Positions 37,942 through 48,012 of a stretch of DNA of 64,000 nt are shown here, one piece after another; positions within the stretch are counted from its first letter, which is position 1, and each line of letters begins with the position of its first letter. Under the pieces are notes generated by a model. That model had not been told where the DNA came from and ran no database searches. It was given only the letters and a program-made list of their open reading frames with translations. The position numbers and the translations under genes are program-made. Source of the stretch: Actinomyces mediterranea (lineage in GTDB: Bacteria; Actinomycetota; Actinomycetes; Actinomycetales; Actinomycetaceae); assembly GCF_900155595.1 (NCBI RefSeq), contig NZ_FTPB01000003.1:568307-632306 (forward strand). Reading direction: 5' to 3'.

Positions 37942-37965
37942 GTTTGTCCTCTACCTCTCCGGTTC

Positions 37966-38271
37966 TCAGGCCTGATCGCCGAAGATGTCGATGGTGCCCT
38001 CGCGCAGCGTCACGATCGCTCGTTTGACGTCCTTGCGCTTGCCCAGACCGTTGCGGGTCCGGTAGGTCTTGCCCTTGCGGTTCTGAGTGGCGACCTGGCC
38101 GACCTTGACTCCGAAGATCGCTTCGATGGCGATCTTGATTTCGGTCTTGTTGGCGCGCGGGTCGACCTCGAAGGTGTACTTGCCCTCATCCATGAGGATG
38201 GAGGACTTCTCGGTGACGACCGGCTTCAGGATGATGTCGCGGGGGTTCTTGCCCGCTTCGATGGTGCTCAC
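37966..38271 (-). CDS. rplW: 50S ribosomal protein L23
   Basis: A 101-residue L23. The start is a GTG overlapping the rplD stop (GTGA); it gives [20 protein letters not shown], while the upstream in-frame sequence belongs to rplD's other frame. [20 protein letters not shown] and the [15 protein letters not shown] tail are conserved. It forms the exit-site platform for nascent-chain factors. Confidence 0.95.
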   Translation of the reverse strand: MSTIEAGKNPRDIILKPVVTEKSSILMDEGKYTFEVDPRANKTEIKIAIEAIFGVKVGQVATQNRKGKTYRTRNGLGKRKDVKRAIVTLREGTIDIFGDQA

Positions 38272-38912
38272 TTGGCTTCCTCCTTGGTACCGAGGAAGGA
38301 CTCGAGGGCGGCCTGCGTGAACACAATGTCGTCGGCGTTGAGAACGTCGTAGGTGTTCAGCTGGTCGGCCCACAGAATGTGAACCTCGGGGACGTTGCGC
38401 AGGGACAGGGCGGTCAGCTCGTCTCCGCGTTCGAGGACGACGAGGGCCTTGCGGTCCTCGACGATTCCGCGCAGCGCAGCCAGTGCGATCTTCGTCTTCG
38501 GGGTCTCGGACTCGATGAGGGCCGTGACGACGTGGATGCGACCGGCGCGCGCACGGTCGGACAGTGCCGAGTACAGTGCGCCGCGGATCATCTTCTTGGG
38601 GGTCCGCTGGTTGTAGGAGCGCGGCTGCGGGCCGTGGACGACGCCGCCACCGGTGAACTGCGGGGCGCGGATCGAGCCCTGACGGGCGTTGCCGGTGCCC
38701 TTCTGGCGGTACGGCTTCTTGCCGCCGCCGGAGACCATGCCGCGCGTCTTGGTGGCGTGCGTGCCCTGGCGGGCGGCAGCAAGCTGAGCGACGACGACCT
38801 GGTGCATCAGCGGGATGTTGGTGGGAGCGTCGAAGATCTTCGCAGGGAGTTCGACCGTGGCGGCCTTCTTACCCTTGAGATCGAGGACGTCGAGGGTCTG
38901 AACGTCAGACAT
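38268..38912 (-). CDS. rplD: 50S ribosomal protein L4
   Basis: A 214-residue L4. The extended tunnel loop reads [20 protein letters not shown], followed by [13 protein letters not shown]. The ATG at 38912 ([14 protein letters not shown]) lies two bases past the rplC stop; a much longer in-frame reading through rplC is not coding. In E. coli L4 regulates the S10 operon; no such leader is identified here. Confidence 0.95.
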   Translation of the reverse strand: MSDVQTLDVLDLKGKKAATVELPAKIFDAPTNIPLMHQVVVAQLAAARQGTHATKTRGMVSGGGKKPYRQKGTGNARQGSIRAPQFTGGGVVHGPQPRSYNQRTPKKMIRGALYSALSDRARAGRIHVVTALIESETPKTKIALAALRGIVEDRKALVVLERGDELTALSLRNVPEVHILWADQLNTYDVLNADDIVFTQAALESFLGTKEEAK

Positions 38913-38914
38913 GA

Positions 38915-39583
38915 TCACGCACCCTTCACAGCGGAGCGAACCAGGACCACGCCGTTCTTGGGGCCCGGGATGGCGCCGCTGATGAGCAGCAGGCCCTTCT
39001 CGGTGTCGACGGCTTGGATCGTGAGGTTCTGGACGGTACGGCGGGCGCCACCCATGTGGCCGGCCATGCGCAGGCCCTTGAAGATGCGACCGGGGGTCGC
39101 GCAGGCGCCGATGGAGCCGGGCTTGCGGTGGTTGCGGTGGGCGCCGTGTGTGGCGGAGACGCCGGCGAAGCCATGACGCTTCATGACGCCGGCGAAGCCC
39201 TTGCCCTTGGTGTTTCCGGAGACGTCGACGCTCTGTCCTGCTTCGAAGGTGGAGGCGTCGAGTTCCTGGCCGACCTCGTAGGAGTCTGCGGAGGAGGTGC
39301 GGACCTCGGCGAGGTGGCGACGGGGCTCGACCCCGGCTTTCGCGAAGTGTCCGGCGAGGGGCTTGGTGACCTTGCGGGCGTCGATGTCGCCGAAGCCGAT
39401 CTGGATGGCGGAGTAGCCGTCGACCTCGTCGGTACGGACCTGGGTCACGACGTTGGTGTCGACCTGGACGACAGTGAGGGGCACGACGTGACCCTCGGCG
39501 TCCCACACCTGGGTCATGCCGAGTTTGCGGCCGAGCAGCGCCGCGATGGGCGCTCCAGCGTGCTGCTTGTTGTCAGTTGTCAT
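38915..39583 (-). CDS. rplC: 50S ribosomal protein L3
   Basis: A 222-residue L3. [20 protein letters not shown] and the long loop [20 protein letters not shown] are diagnostic. A methylatable Gln position in the loop region cannot be assessed by eye. It follows rpsJ after 11 bp. Confidence 0.95.
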   Translation of the reverse strand: MTTDNKQHAGAPIAALLGRKLGMTQVWDAEGHVVPLTVVQVDTNVVTQVRTDEVDGYSAIQIGFGDIDARKVTKPLAGHFAKAGVEPRRHLAEVRTSSADSYEVGQELDASTFEAGQSVDVSGNTKGKGFAGVMKRHGFAGVSATHGAHRNHRKPGSIGACATPGRIFKGLRMAGHMGGARRTVQNLTIQAVDTEKGLLLISGAIPGPKNGVVLVRSAVKGA

Positions 39584-39594
39584 TGCAGATGTCC

Positions 39595-39903
39595 TCAGAG
39601 CTTGATCTCGATGTTGACGTCCGCGGGCAGATCGAGGCGCATGAGCGAGTCGACGGCCTTCGGGGTCGGGTCGATGATGTCGATGAGCCGCTTGTGAGTG
39701 CGCATTTCGAAGTGCTCGCGGCTGTCCTTGTACTTGTGGGGCGACCGAATGACGACGAACACGTTCTTTTCGGTCGGCAGCGGCACCGGGCCCACGACTG
39801 TGGCGCCTGCACGCTGCACGGTGTCCACGATCTTGCGCGCGGAGGAGTCGATGACCTCGTGGTCATACGACTTGAGCCGGATGCGGATCTTCTGTCCCGC
39901 CAT
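39595..39903 (-). CDS. rpsJ: 30S ribosomal protein S10
   Basis: A 102-residue S10 ([20 protein letters not shown]) with [20 protein letters not shown] and [20 protein letters not shown]. It doubles as the NusE antitermination factor. It is the first gene of the ribosomal cluster; the promoter lies in the following 950-bp region. Confidence 0.96.
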   Translation of the reverse strand: MAGQKIRIRLKSYDHEVIDSSARKIVDTVQRAGATVVGPVPLPTEKNVFVVIRSPHKYKDSREHFEMRTHKRLIDIIDPTPKAVDSLMRLDLPADVNIEIKL

Positions 39904-40861
39904 GCCGTGTTACCTCTTCTCATTGAGATTCGTCACCGGTCCCCGCACTCGGGCGTGTCGTCATTTCGGCGACAGTCCTTTCGCGCGGTTCCTCCTTTAT
40001 GCGGGGGGTGGACCGTTGTCTTGTCCAAAGATCTCGGGCGTGATGCCCGGTCCGCGGAGAGCCCGCGGAACCGCCCCACATGCGCGGGGCAACCGTATAA
40101 GTCTGTCAGATTCACATTCTTCCCGGCAAGTTCGGGCGCGCGAGAAATCGTGTGAATCCTCCGACATTCATCCGGACGACCATTGCTGCTCCGTTTGCCG
40201 ATTGACGAGGGCGATCCCGGTGGACACGCCCCGCCTGTCAACAATGGGCAGCGCCGAGCACCCAGTGTACCCGCACTCGGGCGTGTCGCCAAAGTGGATG
40301 TGGATCACAACCTGTTGGCGGCGGGGCTCGCGAGTGTCCGCTCCCCTCACCCCGTGTCGCCCCCGTTTAATCCTCCTGGAGCGACCAGGTTGAACGGTTC
40401 TTCGCCAAAACCAGCTGCGATCTGATCAAACGCTTCGATGCGTTCAGCGACGAATAGCTTCCTCCTACAATTGCGCACCTCGCTTTCAGTGACAATTGAA
40501 AGCGAAGAGACACGTTTGTCAGTGAGATCATTTCTGTGTCGCTGAGATGGTCTGGCGAGCAGTCCTCCGGCACTCCGACTCAGTTCGTCGACAGGAGTAG
40601 TCGTGCGGCACGCTGATGGGAGACTCCCAGGATGGTGCCAACATCTCGCGCAGCGTCGGCTCTTCGGAGCGCCACGCATCGCAGGGCGGAGTGCGTTGAA
40701 AACCCGCCATCCGAACTTGCTTGCGAGGTCGCTCCATCAATTCCAGAATGCCGTTCAAGAGTCCGTGTCGTCACGCAGCCCGCCATCATCGCCGTGACGC
40801 GCGTTACCAACGCGTCTTTCAGTGAGAATGCAGCCGTCAAGGCCGTGGAGCGGGCATGACG
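39904..40861. other. Upstream region of the S10 operon
   Basis: Nearly 1 kb without a firm gene. It contains two copies of CCCGCACTCGGGCGTGTCG (39942-39960 and 40270-40288), 328 bp apart in the same orientation, and probably the rpsJ promoter (a TTATACGG candidate -10 on the minus strand near 40095). The left half is the rpsJ leader side; the right half holds a possible HTH gene remnant at 40580-40840. Confidence 0.5.
40580..40840 (-). CDS. Possible small helix-turn-helix protein or remnant
   Basis: An 86-residue reading frame whose C-terminus ARDVGTILGVSHQRAARLL resembles the recognition helix of small MerR/HicB-type DNA-binding proteins (consensus A..LGVS.QRV..LL). The first half shows no family features. 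It sits just past the pilin terminator on the same strand, with no clear ribosome site or partner gene. It could be a decayed antitoxin. The call rests on this one motif. Confidence 0.3.
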   Translation of the reverse strand: MTAAFSLKDALVTRVTAMMAGCVTTRTLERHSGIDGATSQASSDGGFSTHSALRCVALRRADAARDVGTILGVSHQRAARLLLSTN

Positions 40862-40896
40862 AAGGGTGGCGGGGAGTATTTCTCCCCACCACCCTT
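40862..40896 (-). terminator. Hairpin terminator after the shaft pilin
   Basis: AAGGGTGGCGGGGAG and the near-complement CTCCCCACCACCCTT flank a five-base loop (TATTT), about 50 bp past the pilin stop. It ends the fimbrial transcript. Confidence 0.8.
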
Positions 40897-40948
40897 GCGA
40901 GTGTCAGGATACGTTACACCGTCAGGTGCTGCTCCGATCCTGGACTGG

Positions 40949-42607
40949 TCAGCCCTGCTCGCGACGGCGACGTGCAACCAGGGTTGCGCCCGCAGCGATG
41001 AGGATGAGCGACGCACCGCCGATAGTCATCAGCAACTGGCCATTCGCACCGGTCAGCGGCAGTCCGGGAACATCCTGCTTGATGTTCGGAACCTGTGCGT
41101 CAAACGAACCCACAGCGGTCGCGTCCGGAGTCACTTTCACTGCTGTCAAAGCGTTGTCACCGGTCGGCAGGGTGTAGCCAGCAGGTGCAGCGACTTCCTT
41201 GAGCACGTAGCAACGATGGGTATTGTTGTGATCCCAGGCGGGGTCGTTATAAACCGGGGTCGTGCCGTCTGCCTCGAAGACCGGCTTGCCGCCAGCCTCC
41301 TTCTGGGAGGCCTTGCCCTGATCAACGAACAGGCCGTCAATCTTCACGGTGCCATCGACACCAGTGGTGAACTTGCTCTTGCCGTTGACGACGAGGGCGT
41401 TGCCCTCAAGCTCCTTGGTGCAGGTGCCATCGTAAGCGGCCTTGGCATTGTAAACTTCAAAAGTTGCACCAGCAAGCTTCTTCTGGTTGTCCTGGTCATG
41501 CTTCTCAATGATCACATCACCCCAGCTGGTGACGACCTTGTTAGTTGGCTGCGGCTCATCGTCACCCGGCGGTTCCTCCGGGGGAGGCGGGGTGTCACCG
41601 GGGACCGACTTGACGTATGACTGGGCCCAGTTGTCGAGGAGACCGATTTGCGTGGCCTTCGTCTTGAAGGTGACGACCACAGTCTTTCCGGCCTTGGTCT
41701 TCAGAGTTTCGAGCGCAGCCTTGTCAAGGGACACGTAGAGCTTGCCGTCTGCACCCTTCTTGGTTGTGTATCCCAGCACGGTGCCGTCGTCCAACTTGAC
41801 GGAATCGACATTGCTTGGCTCTGCATCCTGGCCTGCAGACATCTTGTCACCGATGATGAAATACTTGAAGGAGTAGCCAGCGCCGAGTTCAGGAACCTTC
41901 TGCGAGACCGTGTAGGTCAGCTGGCCCTCATTGACGAGACCGTTGTTCGAAACGACGACGTCCTTGGTCGGCTTGTCAACCGGCTTATTCTTCGGGTAAA
42001 CGTGAACGTCGTACAGCCACTCTCCATCACCGTTCGCGGCGTTCGCAGTGTTATTCGGGAACGGAATCGTCACGAAGAACGGGGCCGCTTTCTGGACGAT
42101 GTTGGCAGGGGCCTTCGTCTCACACACGAGATACCCTTTAATCTCGAGACCGCTGACCTTCACCGTGCCATCGGCAGCAGTCAGACCTGAGACAACAGGG
42201 GCACCAAACGTGGCGGGCTTATCGTAAACCGAAGGGTTAGCATCATTGGGCAGCTTGAGAGACACCGGATTGTTACAGGCGTCAGCCGGAACAGGCATGT
42301 CCTTCAGACCATTCCACGCTGCTTGGGTGGTCAGGTCGAGGTTGGTGATCGGGTACAGGGTGAACTGAACGCCTTCGACACCGGTACCATCCACCTGAGT
42401 CTTACCATCAGGCGTACCTTGCGGTGTCTGAGAGCCATCGATGTGCTTGTGGATGGTGAGCGAAGCACCGCTCCCAGGCATCTGAATATTGCCCGGAGCC
42501 AGTGCCGGATCCGCGTAGGTCGCGGAACCGAAGCCGACGAAGCCGACTGCGAGAGCAGCGGCTCCGGCGAGCACCCGACGCCCACCGGGTAGGTGTTTGA
42601 TAGTCAC
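40949..42607 (-). CDS. Fimbrial shaft protein, LPXTG-anchored pilin
   Basis: A 552-residue major pilin like Actinomyces FimA/FimP. A signal peptide ends near residue 32. The pilin motif WLYDVHVYPK (197-206) supplies Lys206 for sortase-made isopeptide polymerisation. The E-box YVLKEVAAPAGYTL (467-480) supplies Glu471 for an internal isopeptide bond in the last Cna-B-type domain. A Pro-rich linker (about 338-356) separates domains. LPLTG (516-520), a hydrophobic helix and ARRRREQG form the sorting signal. The start is a GTG with GAGAGGA upstream. It lies 290 bp after the tip gene and is last before a terminator. Confidence 0.92.
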   Translation of the reverse strand: MTIKHLPGGRRVLAGAAALAVGFVGFGSATYADPALAPGNIQMPGSGASLTIHKHIDGSQTPQGTPDGKTQVDGTGVEGVQFTLYPITNLDLTTQAAWNGLKDMPVPADACNNPVSLKLPNDANPSVYDKPATFGAPVVSGLTAADGTVKVSGLEIKGYLVCETKAPANIVQKAAPFFVTIPFPNNTANAANGDGEWLYDVHVYPKNKPVDKPTKDVVVSNNGLVNEGQLTYTVSQKVPELGAGYSFKYFIIGDKMSAGQDAEPSNVDSVKLDDGTVLGYTTKKGADGKLYVSLDKAALETLKTKAGKTVVVTFKTKATQIGLLDNWAQSYVKSVPGDTPPPPEEPPGDDEPQPTNKVVTSWGDVIIEKHDQDNQKKLAGATFEVYNAKAAYDGTCTKELEGNALVVNGKSKFTTGVDGTVKIDGLFVDQGKASQKEAGGKPVFEADGTTPVYNDPAWDHNNTHRCYVLKEVAAPAGYTLPTGDNALTAVKVTPDATAVGSFDAQVPNIKQDVPGLPLTGANGQLLMTIGGASLILIAAGATLVARRRREQG

Positions 42608-42899
42608 AGGATTTTCCTCTCACTGTGTTGCGCTACGGGATGTAGCAAGTTTTCTCTATGAACTGATGATGTGGATGCGATGAATCAGAGACCCGCGCCT
42701 CCTGACTGAGCAATTGGACTACCGGGGCTCGGCCCCGACATAGTCCTCAGGCTCTGTCGCTCGACACAATTCTCTTCTTCAGTGCGAGGCGTCTTTCGAC
42801 GTCCCCACGTCTGTTCATCAATCAACGATCGAATAGATACTGGACAATTCAACCATGATTGACCGTACTGAGTAAGCATGTGATGTGTGAGCATTGTCA
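42608..42899 (-). promoter_or_regulatory. Tip-shaft intergenic region
   Basis: The gap holds an 8-bp inverted repeat ATGTGATG...CATCACAT (42878-42905) that covers the tip stop codon and could slow polymerase or stabilise one mRNA, and a 3' GAGAGGA site for the shaft GTG. Shaft subunits are needed in large excess, so a separate promoter or processing here is plausible. No promoter could be fixed. Confidence 0.35.
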
Positions 42900-45800
42900 T
42901 CACATCGCTTGCTTCTTGCGGTTCCATCCCACTACGGCCACCGCGATGGCTCCGACGGCGAGCACTCCAACGCCTCCAAAGATGAAGGCATCAGCACTCA
43001 TTCCGCCTGTCAGCGGCAGATCCGGAACACCTTGCTTCTTATTCTCGAACGCTATCCCGAACGTGTAATTGAGCGCTGTCGGCGTAATGGAGAACTTATG
43101 CTCCTCTTGAGAGAGTTGATATCCCGCAGGAGCCTTCGATTCCCTCAGGACGTACTGATCTGTCGCCCAATCGATTCCGACAACCTTGAATGAGCCAGCA
43201 GTAGGATCAGAGTCGTAGTAGGTAGCATTGGGGACTTTGGGGCATTGATCGGCGGAATCCGCGACGCAATCCGTGATTGTGACTCCGCTCAGAGGCAGCC
43301 CGCTACCACCTGTCAGACTCCATTCCGACCCGCTGAGTGCTTCCTTGTTATCTGCGTCAACCTTCTTCCAGGTGACAGAACCGGTGAGCCGCTTATTGAT
43401 GATCGCACCTGCATCAGTCACCTTTCCATCAAGTTTCGCAAGACGGGATTCGAGATGAAGCGGTCCGACTGTCGGGAAGACAAAGGTATCGGTCAACTTC
43501 TGATAGCCCGCAGGTACAGATTCTTCAACGATCGAATAAGTACCCCAGGAGAGCCCCGTAAGCTTGAATTTACCCGCAGCAGGATCCTGATCCTTGTACG
43601 GGCCCACAGGGCACGTCGCTGCTGTGCAGTCGGAGACAATGGTACCCGGCGGAACCTCGGGACCAGTCAGTTTCCACGTGGTTCCCGCAAGTAGACTCGT
43701 CCCGTCAGCATCAACCTTATCCCAGCCGATCGTTCCCGGCTTGGTCGCGTTCGTAACCTCACAGGTGACACGATCAGTGTTCTTTACAGTGACGATCCCC
43801 ACTCCAGGATCTTGCGACTCAACAGATGATGTGTATGAACTTCCAGCGGCCGCAATTGTTCCGGGCGTCTCACCGCATGTCCACGTACTCGCCTCATAGC
43901 CGTCGGCGTCAGCATGTGAAGATGTTTCAGACAGAGCGTAATTCCCATTAACGACGTTCGTCACACCGGTGTCCGTCGTGCCGGACACGATTGCGAATCC
44001 AGCGGGCGCGGCATTATTTCGACCTGTGAGCGTCCATTGATCGGTATTCAGGGCTGATACTTCAGTAGAGGCATACTTACCATCAACCTTCTTTACCAGC
44101 TGAAGAGTCGGAATCCGAACAGGGACTCTGTAGTCCTCGACTTCACCGGTCGTTGTGATACCGGTAGCGTGCTGACCGTTCCCCCCGTTGTCCTTGGTGA
44201 TGCGCAGTCGCATGTACGTGTCGCTTTGGGAGTTCTCTTCACCGGTGACGGAGCGTACGACATCTGATGGGACATCCCATGTCAATGTAGCCTTTCCCGC
44301 CACGCACGCCACTTCATCACTCTTTTCGGTGGCCTCGTCGAAAACACCATTGTGGTTCCAGTCAATCCAACCGGCAGCTTTGCCCGTTCCGCCGCAGACA
44401 ACTGTTTGTTTGTGTGTCCCGCCTGGAACAGTCTCGATGTGAAGGTCATTCGCGTCAATGGCATCCTCATCGTTGGAGAAACCGTCTTTGTCATCGCCGT
44501 CTGCACCATCGGAGAATCTCTGCATGCCTTCTGCATCGATCTTATGACCGAGGCTCGGTGCCGCTTCGTCAGCGATCAACGTGGCAGGATCAATACCGTC
44601 GAAGAGATCAATCTTGCGGTCACTGCCGATGGCAGCTGTTCCTTTATTCCAGGAGATGTTGCCCTGCTCCCACTTGGGCTCGAAGAGGGATCCTGCGTAT
44701 CCATAAGAGTACGGGGCATCGCCGAAGTCCGTTGAGATGATGAGGCCAAGCGCGACAGCGGAGTAGCCCGCTCCTTGCATCGTGATCTTCGCGCTCGTAG
44801 CCCCTTCCATGAACACCACCGCATCCGGGCCGCCCAGTCCGTTCGGGTGCGCATAGGAACCACCCTGGTACACGCACTCTTCACCTGAGGGCATCAGGCG
44901 CAGTTTTGTGTTGTTAGAGGAGATAATGGCGTTCGTCGTCACTCCGTTGCAGTTTTCGCTGCGCAAGCGATCGAGTAAACGCCACTTCGTCCCTGCGGGG
45001 ACCTCGGCTTGGATCCACTCGTCTTCCCGAGCCCCAACGGAGTCCGCGGTCACAGTCGTATTTGAATTCCCGTATGGCGTCCTGTCACTCGACGCCTCAG
45101 CATCGGCGAAGACGAGCCCGCGAACTTGCACGGGTTTCTCGGATCCATTGACGACGAGCTTCGCGGTACATGACAGATTGAAAGAGACTCGGGCGTCTTG
45201 ACCGGTGCCCGGCCCGCCGCTGCCATTGTAGGCGTACCCATTGGCGAGCCCAATGACCATCTCATTCTTATTCGTGTAGTCCTGCGGGTAGGTAAGACCA
45301 CTGTGCCAGAAGAGCGAACCGTCCTTCCACACGCCAGGGCCTCCCACGTTATACAGACTGTCGAGTGCATCGCCCGCCCAGGTTCCCGGAATCGTCGCCA
45401 CGAGGGGCCCCTTCCAGGAAGACGGATGGGCCTCCCCCTGCTGATTCTTCTGCGAGATGAGATCGAGATTGTCGAGAGTGCAATTCGTGATCAAGGACCC
45501 GGCATCGCCAAGGTCTCGAACATTGGAGAAGACACGCTGCTGCCCATAGTTCAGGACGGGAACATTCGGCTTGTCTTTCCGGGAGCCGTCAGGGTTCAGA
45601 AAGTCTGAAAATGGGGCCCACTGGAGCCACTGGATGGAACTCGTGTAGCTTCCCGAACCCCCGGTGGCGAAGACGGCGGGGAGCTCTCCCGCACGCGGTG
45701 CTCGCGCACGCGGAGAAGCTCCCAAGCCGGCCAGTGTGGATGATCCCTCGTCGGCCAACTCCGAGCCCACGGAGTTACTGTCATCGTCGTCGGTAGCTTC

Positions 45801-46151
45801 AGCATTCACCTCAGGCGCGGCAGGTGCGGTAGACCCCGACGCGCTCATAGCACCGGACTCGGGGGTTGCCTCGACAGGGGTCGCACCGCTCTGGTCGGAC
45901 TGCGATGCATCGGCCTCGCCAGCGGAAGCGACCTGAACTCCGCTCTCGGGTGCGTTAGTCGCCACCGCGTAGGTAGTGAATTCATCCGCTTCAACGGCGC
46001 GAGACTGTCCAATCGGGAAGACCCCAAGGGATCCGCCGACTGCCAGTGAGGTCAGCGCCGCCATCGCTGCAAGGCTTCGCCCCCACTTCTTCCGTCGGTG
46101 CGCAGCATGCGCTGGACCAGCGTCAATCCGCCCGTGCGAGTTGAAGTGCAT
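42900..46151 (-). CDS. Fimbrial tip adhesin, LPXTG-anchored
   Basis: A 1083-residue surface protein. After a long signal peptide and a Ser/Ala-rich spacer comes a large adhesive domain (about residues 150-500, with DFGDAPYSYG) and an acidic DGADGDDKDGFSNDEDAID segment. A GEVEDYRV domain follows, then several Cna-B/SpaA-type repeats (IGWDKVDADG, VTWKKVDADNKEALSG). LPLTG lies 34 residues from the C-terminus, before the hydrophobic helix and WNRKKQAM tail. I chose the ATG at 46151 because GAGGG lies five bases upstream; a start at 46163 is possible. Architecture fits FimQ-type tip proteins that cap the shaft. Confidence 0.85.
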   Translation of the reverse strand: MHFNSHGRIDAGPAHAAHRRKKWGRSLAAMAALTSLAVGGSLGVFPIGQSRAVEADEFTTYAVATNAPESGVQVASAGEADASQSDQSGATPVEATPESGAMSASGSTAPAAPEVNAEATDDDDSNSVGSELADEGSSTLAGLGASPRARAPRAGELPAVFATGGSGSYTSSIQWLQWAPFSDFLNPDGSRKDKPNVPVLNYGQQRVFSNVRDLGDAGSLITNCTLDNLDLISQKNQQGEAHPSSWKGPLVATIPGTWAGDALDSLYNVGGPGVWKDGSLFWHSGLTYPQDYTNKNEMVIGLANGYAYNGSGGPGTGQDARVSFNLSCTAKLVVNGSEKPVQVRGLVFADAEASSDRTPYGNSNTTVTADSVGAREDEWIQAEVPAGTKWRLLDRLRSENCNGVTTNAIISSNNTKLRLMPSGEECVYQGGSYAHPNGLGGPDAVVFMEGATSAKITMQGAGYSAVALGLIISTDFGDAPYSYGYAGSLFEPKWEQGNISWNKGTAAIGSDRKIDLFDGIDPATLIADEAAPSLGHKIDAEGMQRFSDGADGDDKDGFSNDEDAIDANDLHIETVPGGTHKQTVVCGGTGKAAGWIDWNHNGVFDEATEKSDEVACVAGKATLTWDVPSDVVRSVTGEENSQSDTYMRLRITKDNGGNGQHATGITTTGEVEDYRVPVRIPTLQLVKKVDGKYASTEVSALNTDQWTLTGRNNAAPAGFAIVSGTTDTGVTNVVNGNYALSETSSHADADGYEASTWTCGETPGTIAAAGSSYTSSVESQDPGVGIVTVKNTDRVTCEVTNATKPGTIGWDKVDADGTSLLAGTTWKLTGPEVPPGTIVSDCTAATCPVGPYKDQDPAAGKFKLTGLSWGTYSIVEESVPAGYQKLTDTFVFPTVGPLHLESRLAKLDGKVTDAGAIINKRLTGSVTWKKVDADNKEALSGSEWSLTGGSGLPLSGVTITDCVADSADQCPKVPNATYYDSDPTAGSFKVVGIDWATDQYVLRESKAPAGYQLSQEEHKFSITPTALNYTFGIAFENKKQGVPDLPLTGGMSADAFIFGGVGVLAVGAIAVAVVGWNRKKQAM

Positions 46152-46163
46152 ATCGACCCTCAT

Positions 46164-46604
46164 CGTGTTGCTTTTAGGGATACTCTTCCGACCGCAGCCC
46201 TCGCATATGGAGGAAATGTTGTCAGATAAATCCTACACCATAATGGATCTGTATGGTTACCCGGTAGCGTGCCCACATTCTTTCAATAGAAATTGAACAA
46301 GCTGCACATCTTTGCAACATCGCAATGTTTCAAAACTGGGCATACCGGTCGCGAGAAGCGCCAATGCCTGATGACTATCATTTTCGCGAACGTGAATTAA
46401 CAGCATGAGAGTGCGGAAACTCTCACATATGCTTCAGGTTTCCATCGGCCGGAGTGAGGAAGATCACATCTGTCACTCACGCCAGGCAAACCGGACCAAT
46501 CAGAGCTTTCATCACCGATAGTTAAAACACTGTTACATATGATGTGCGTCGCATTTGCACATCATCGATCGCTCGCGCATCATACCCACTCAGCATGCTG
46601 ATCG
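46164..46604. other. AT-rich region between sortase and tip genes
   Basis: About 440 bp, visibly richer in A and T than its surroundings. It contains a perfect TTCAAT...ATTGAA hairpin (46282-46297) and several TATA-like stretches, so it likely holds the tip-gene promoter. No gene is recognised. Confidence 0.5.
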
Positions 46605-47669
46605 TCACTCAGCAGGGAGCAGCTCAATCTCGTCCAGCGACTCGTCCTCGTCGCGGCGTTGGGGAGCGATCGGCCTACCCGCCCACCAGATGTACACGCC
46701 AACGACGACAAAGCCCGCAGGAATCCACACAGCCCACCATGGGAAATGTGGCACCGTCGGGGTCTTGCCCGCTGCTTCCACATCCTTAATCGGAGTCGGC
46801 ATGATCCGCTCCCCCGTCAACAGAATGCGGTGGGTATTGATCCCCAGAGGCGTACACGTCACCAGGGTCGCAAGATCCCGCCCCGCCTCGACTCGCAAAG
46901 ATTCAGTGTCCTCCGGTTCCACAACCTTCTTGTCATCCACCTGATAGGTGAGGACCTCGCCGAAGATCTCCAACACGAAGGTGTCGCCCGGCTGCACCTT
47001 GTCGAGATCGGTGAACATCTTCGCGTCTGCGAGGCCTCGGTGCCCCGTCAAAACGGTCCGAGTCCCTTCGCCACCCACCGGCAACGACGTACCCTCCAGA
47101 TGTCCCACTCCCTGAAGGAGAGTCTGATCACTGGTGCCGTGGTAGATCGGCAGATCGAGATCAATCGAATCAATGCGGATGCGGCCCATCAGACCCGAGG
47201 AATTGACACTGAGGATCGAGTTGTAATCCAAGCTCTCGTCACTCGACGTACCATTGCCGGTCGGGACATTCGTATTTGCCTCGAGCAGAGCCCCCACATT
47301 GAGTGCGGCATTGTATTCATGGGCACGGCTCAGCTGGACCTCCTTCTCCGGATCCGCTGTGTCCACCTGGACCTCGTAGCGGGAAACGATTTTTGACTGG
47401 TTGTACTGGCTGATCCAGCTGGCCACCGTCGGATAGGACAAGATCAACAGACCCGCAATAGCCAGGAATGCAGGAATAAGCGAGAACCAGTTGAGCTTCC
47501 ACTTGCCGGGCGCCTGCGCAGCAGTACGGGGCGAGCGCGCGTCGGTACGCGACGCACTCGCCGGCTCCACCCCGGTATGAGGCGCCGAAGCGGTGCTAGA
47601 AGCGACCCCGAACCGGGACACACCGCGATTGCCGCGAACCTCAGCGTGCTGCGGACGATTCTTCATCAT
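46605..47669 (-). CDS. Class C sortase (pilus polymerase)
   Basis: A 354-residue membrane transpeptidase. The catalytic residues are His210 in VLTGHRGL, Cys272 in TLVTCTPLG and Arg281 in INTHR. It has an N-terminal helix (about 61-84) after an Arg/Ser-rich cytosolic tail, and a second helix near the C-terminus (about 310-330) with a basic-acidic tail, the class C topology. The usual DPW/DPF lid anchor is not evident where expected; the region reads SSDESLDYNSIL. The ATG at 47669 follows GGAAAGA by eight bases. It polymerises the shaft and adds the tip. Confidence 0.9.
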   Translation of the reverse strand: MMKNRPQHAEVRGNRGVSRFGVASSTASAPHTGVEPASASRTDARSPRTAAQAPGKWKLNWFSLIPAFLAIAGLLILSYPTVASWISQYNQSKIVSRYEVQVDTADPEKEVQLSRAHEYNAALNVGALLEANTNVPTGNGTSSDESLDYNSILSVNSSGLMGRIRIDSIDLDLPIYHGTSDQTLLQGVGHLEGTSLPVGGEGTRTVLTGHRGLADAKMFTDLDKVQPGDTFVLEIFGEVLTYQVDDKKVVEPEDTESLRVEAGRDLATLVTCTPLGINTHRILLTGERIMPTPIKDVEAAGKTPTVPHFPWWAVWIPAGFVVVGVYIWWAGRPIAPQRRDEDESLDEIELLPAE

Positions 47670-48012
47670 GTCTTTATCTTTCCACCGGTACAACTCTTCT
47701 GACAGCCTAGCGGGCGAGCATGGTTAGCGTGAATCCATGAGAGGCGAGGCCTCGGAAGCGATTAGAATCGATCTGGACGATTGGAATCGAAAAACAGGCT
47801 CCGCACCGCCTCGAAATAGCGAGATCTGCTCTATAAGCATGATTCGCTAGGAGGTGCGGCTCATTGGATGCACGAAGTGAAGAGGACATGTATCGCTGGC
47901 AGAGCCATAGGGATTCGGGAAGGGTGAGAGCCTTTGCCAAGAGCCGGGGCGTAGGCCACAGCGATTGTCGCAACACAGGCATCGCCCTCGTTGTGAGTGC
48001 AGCAAGCACTAC

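Noticed and set aside
38268..39506. A 412-codon reading frame covering rplD and part of rplC
   Set aside because: Only the part from 38912 downward encodes L4; the rest is a shadow of rplC in another frame.
47707..48009. 100-codon minus-strand frame
   Set aside because: No ribosome site, family resemblance or coding bias; lies in decayed DNA.
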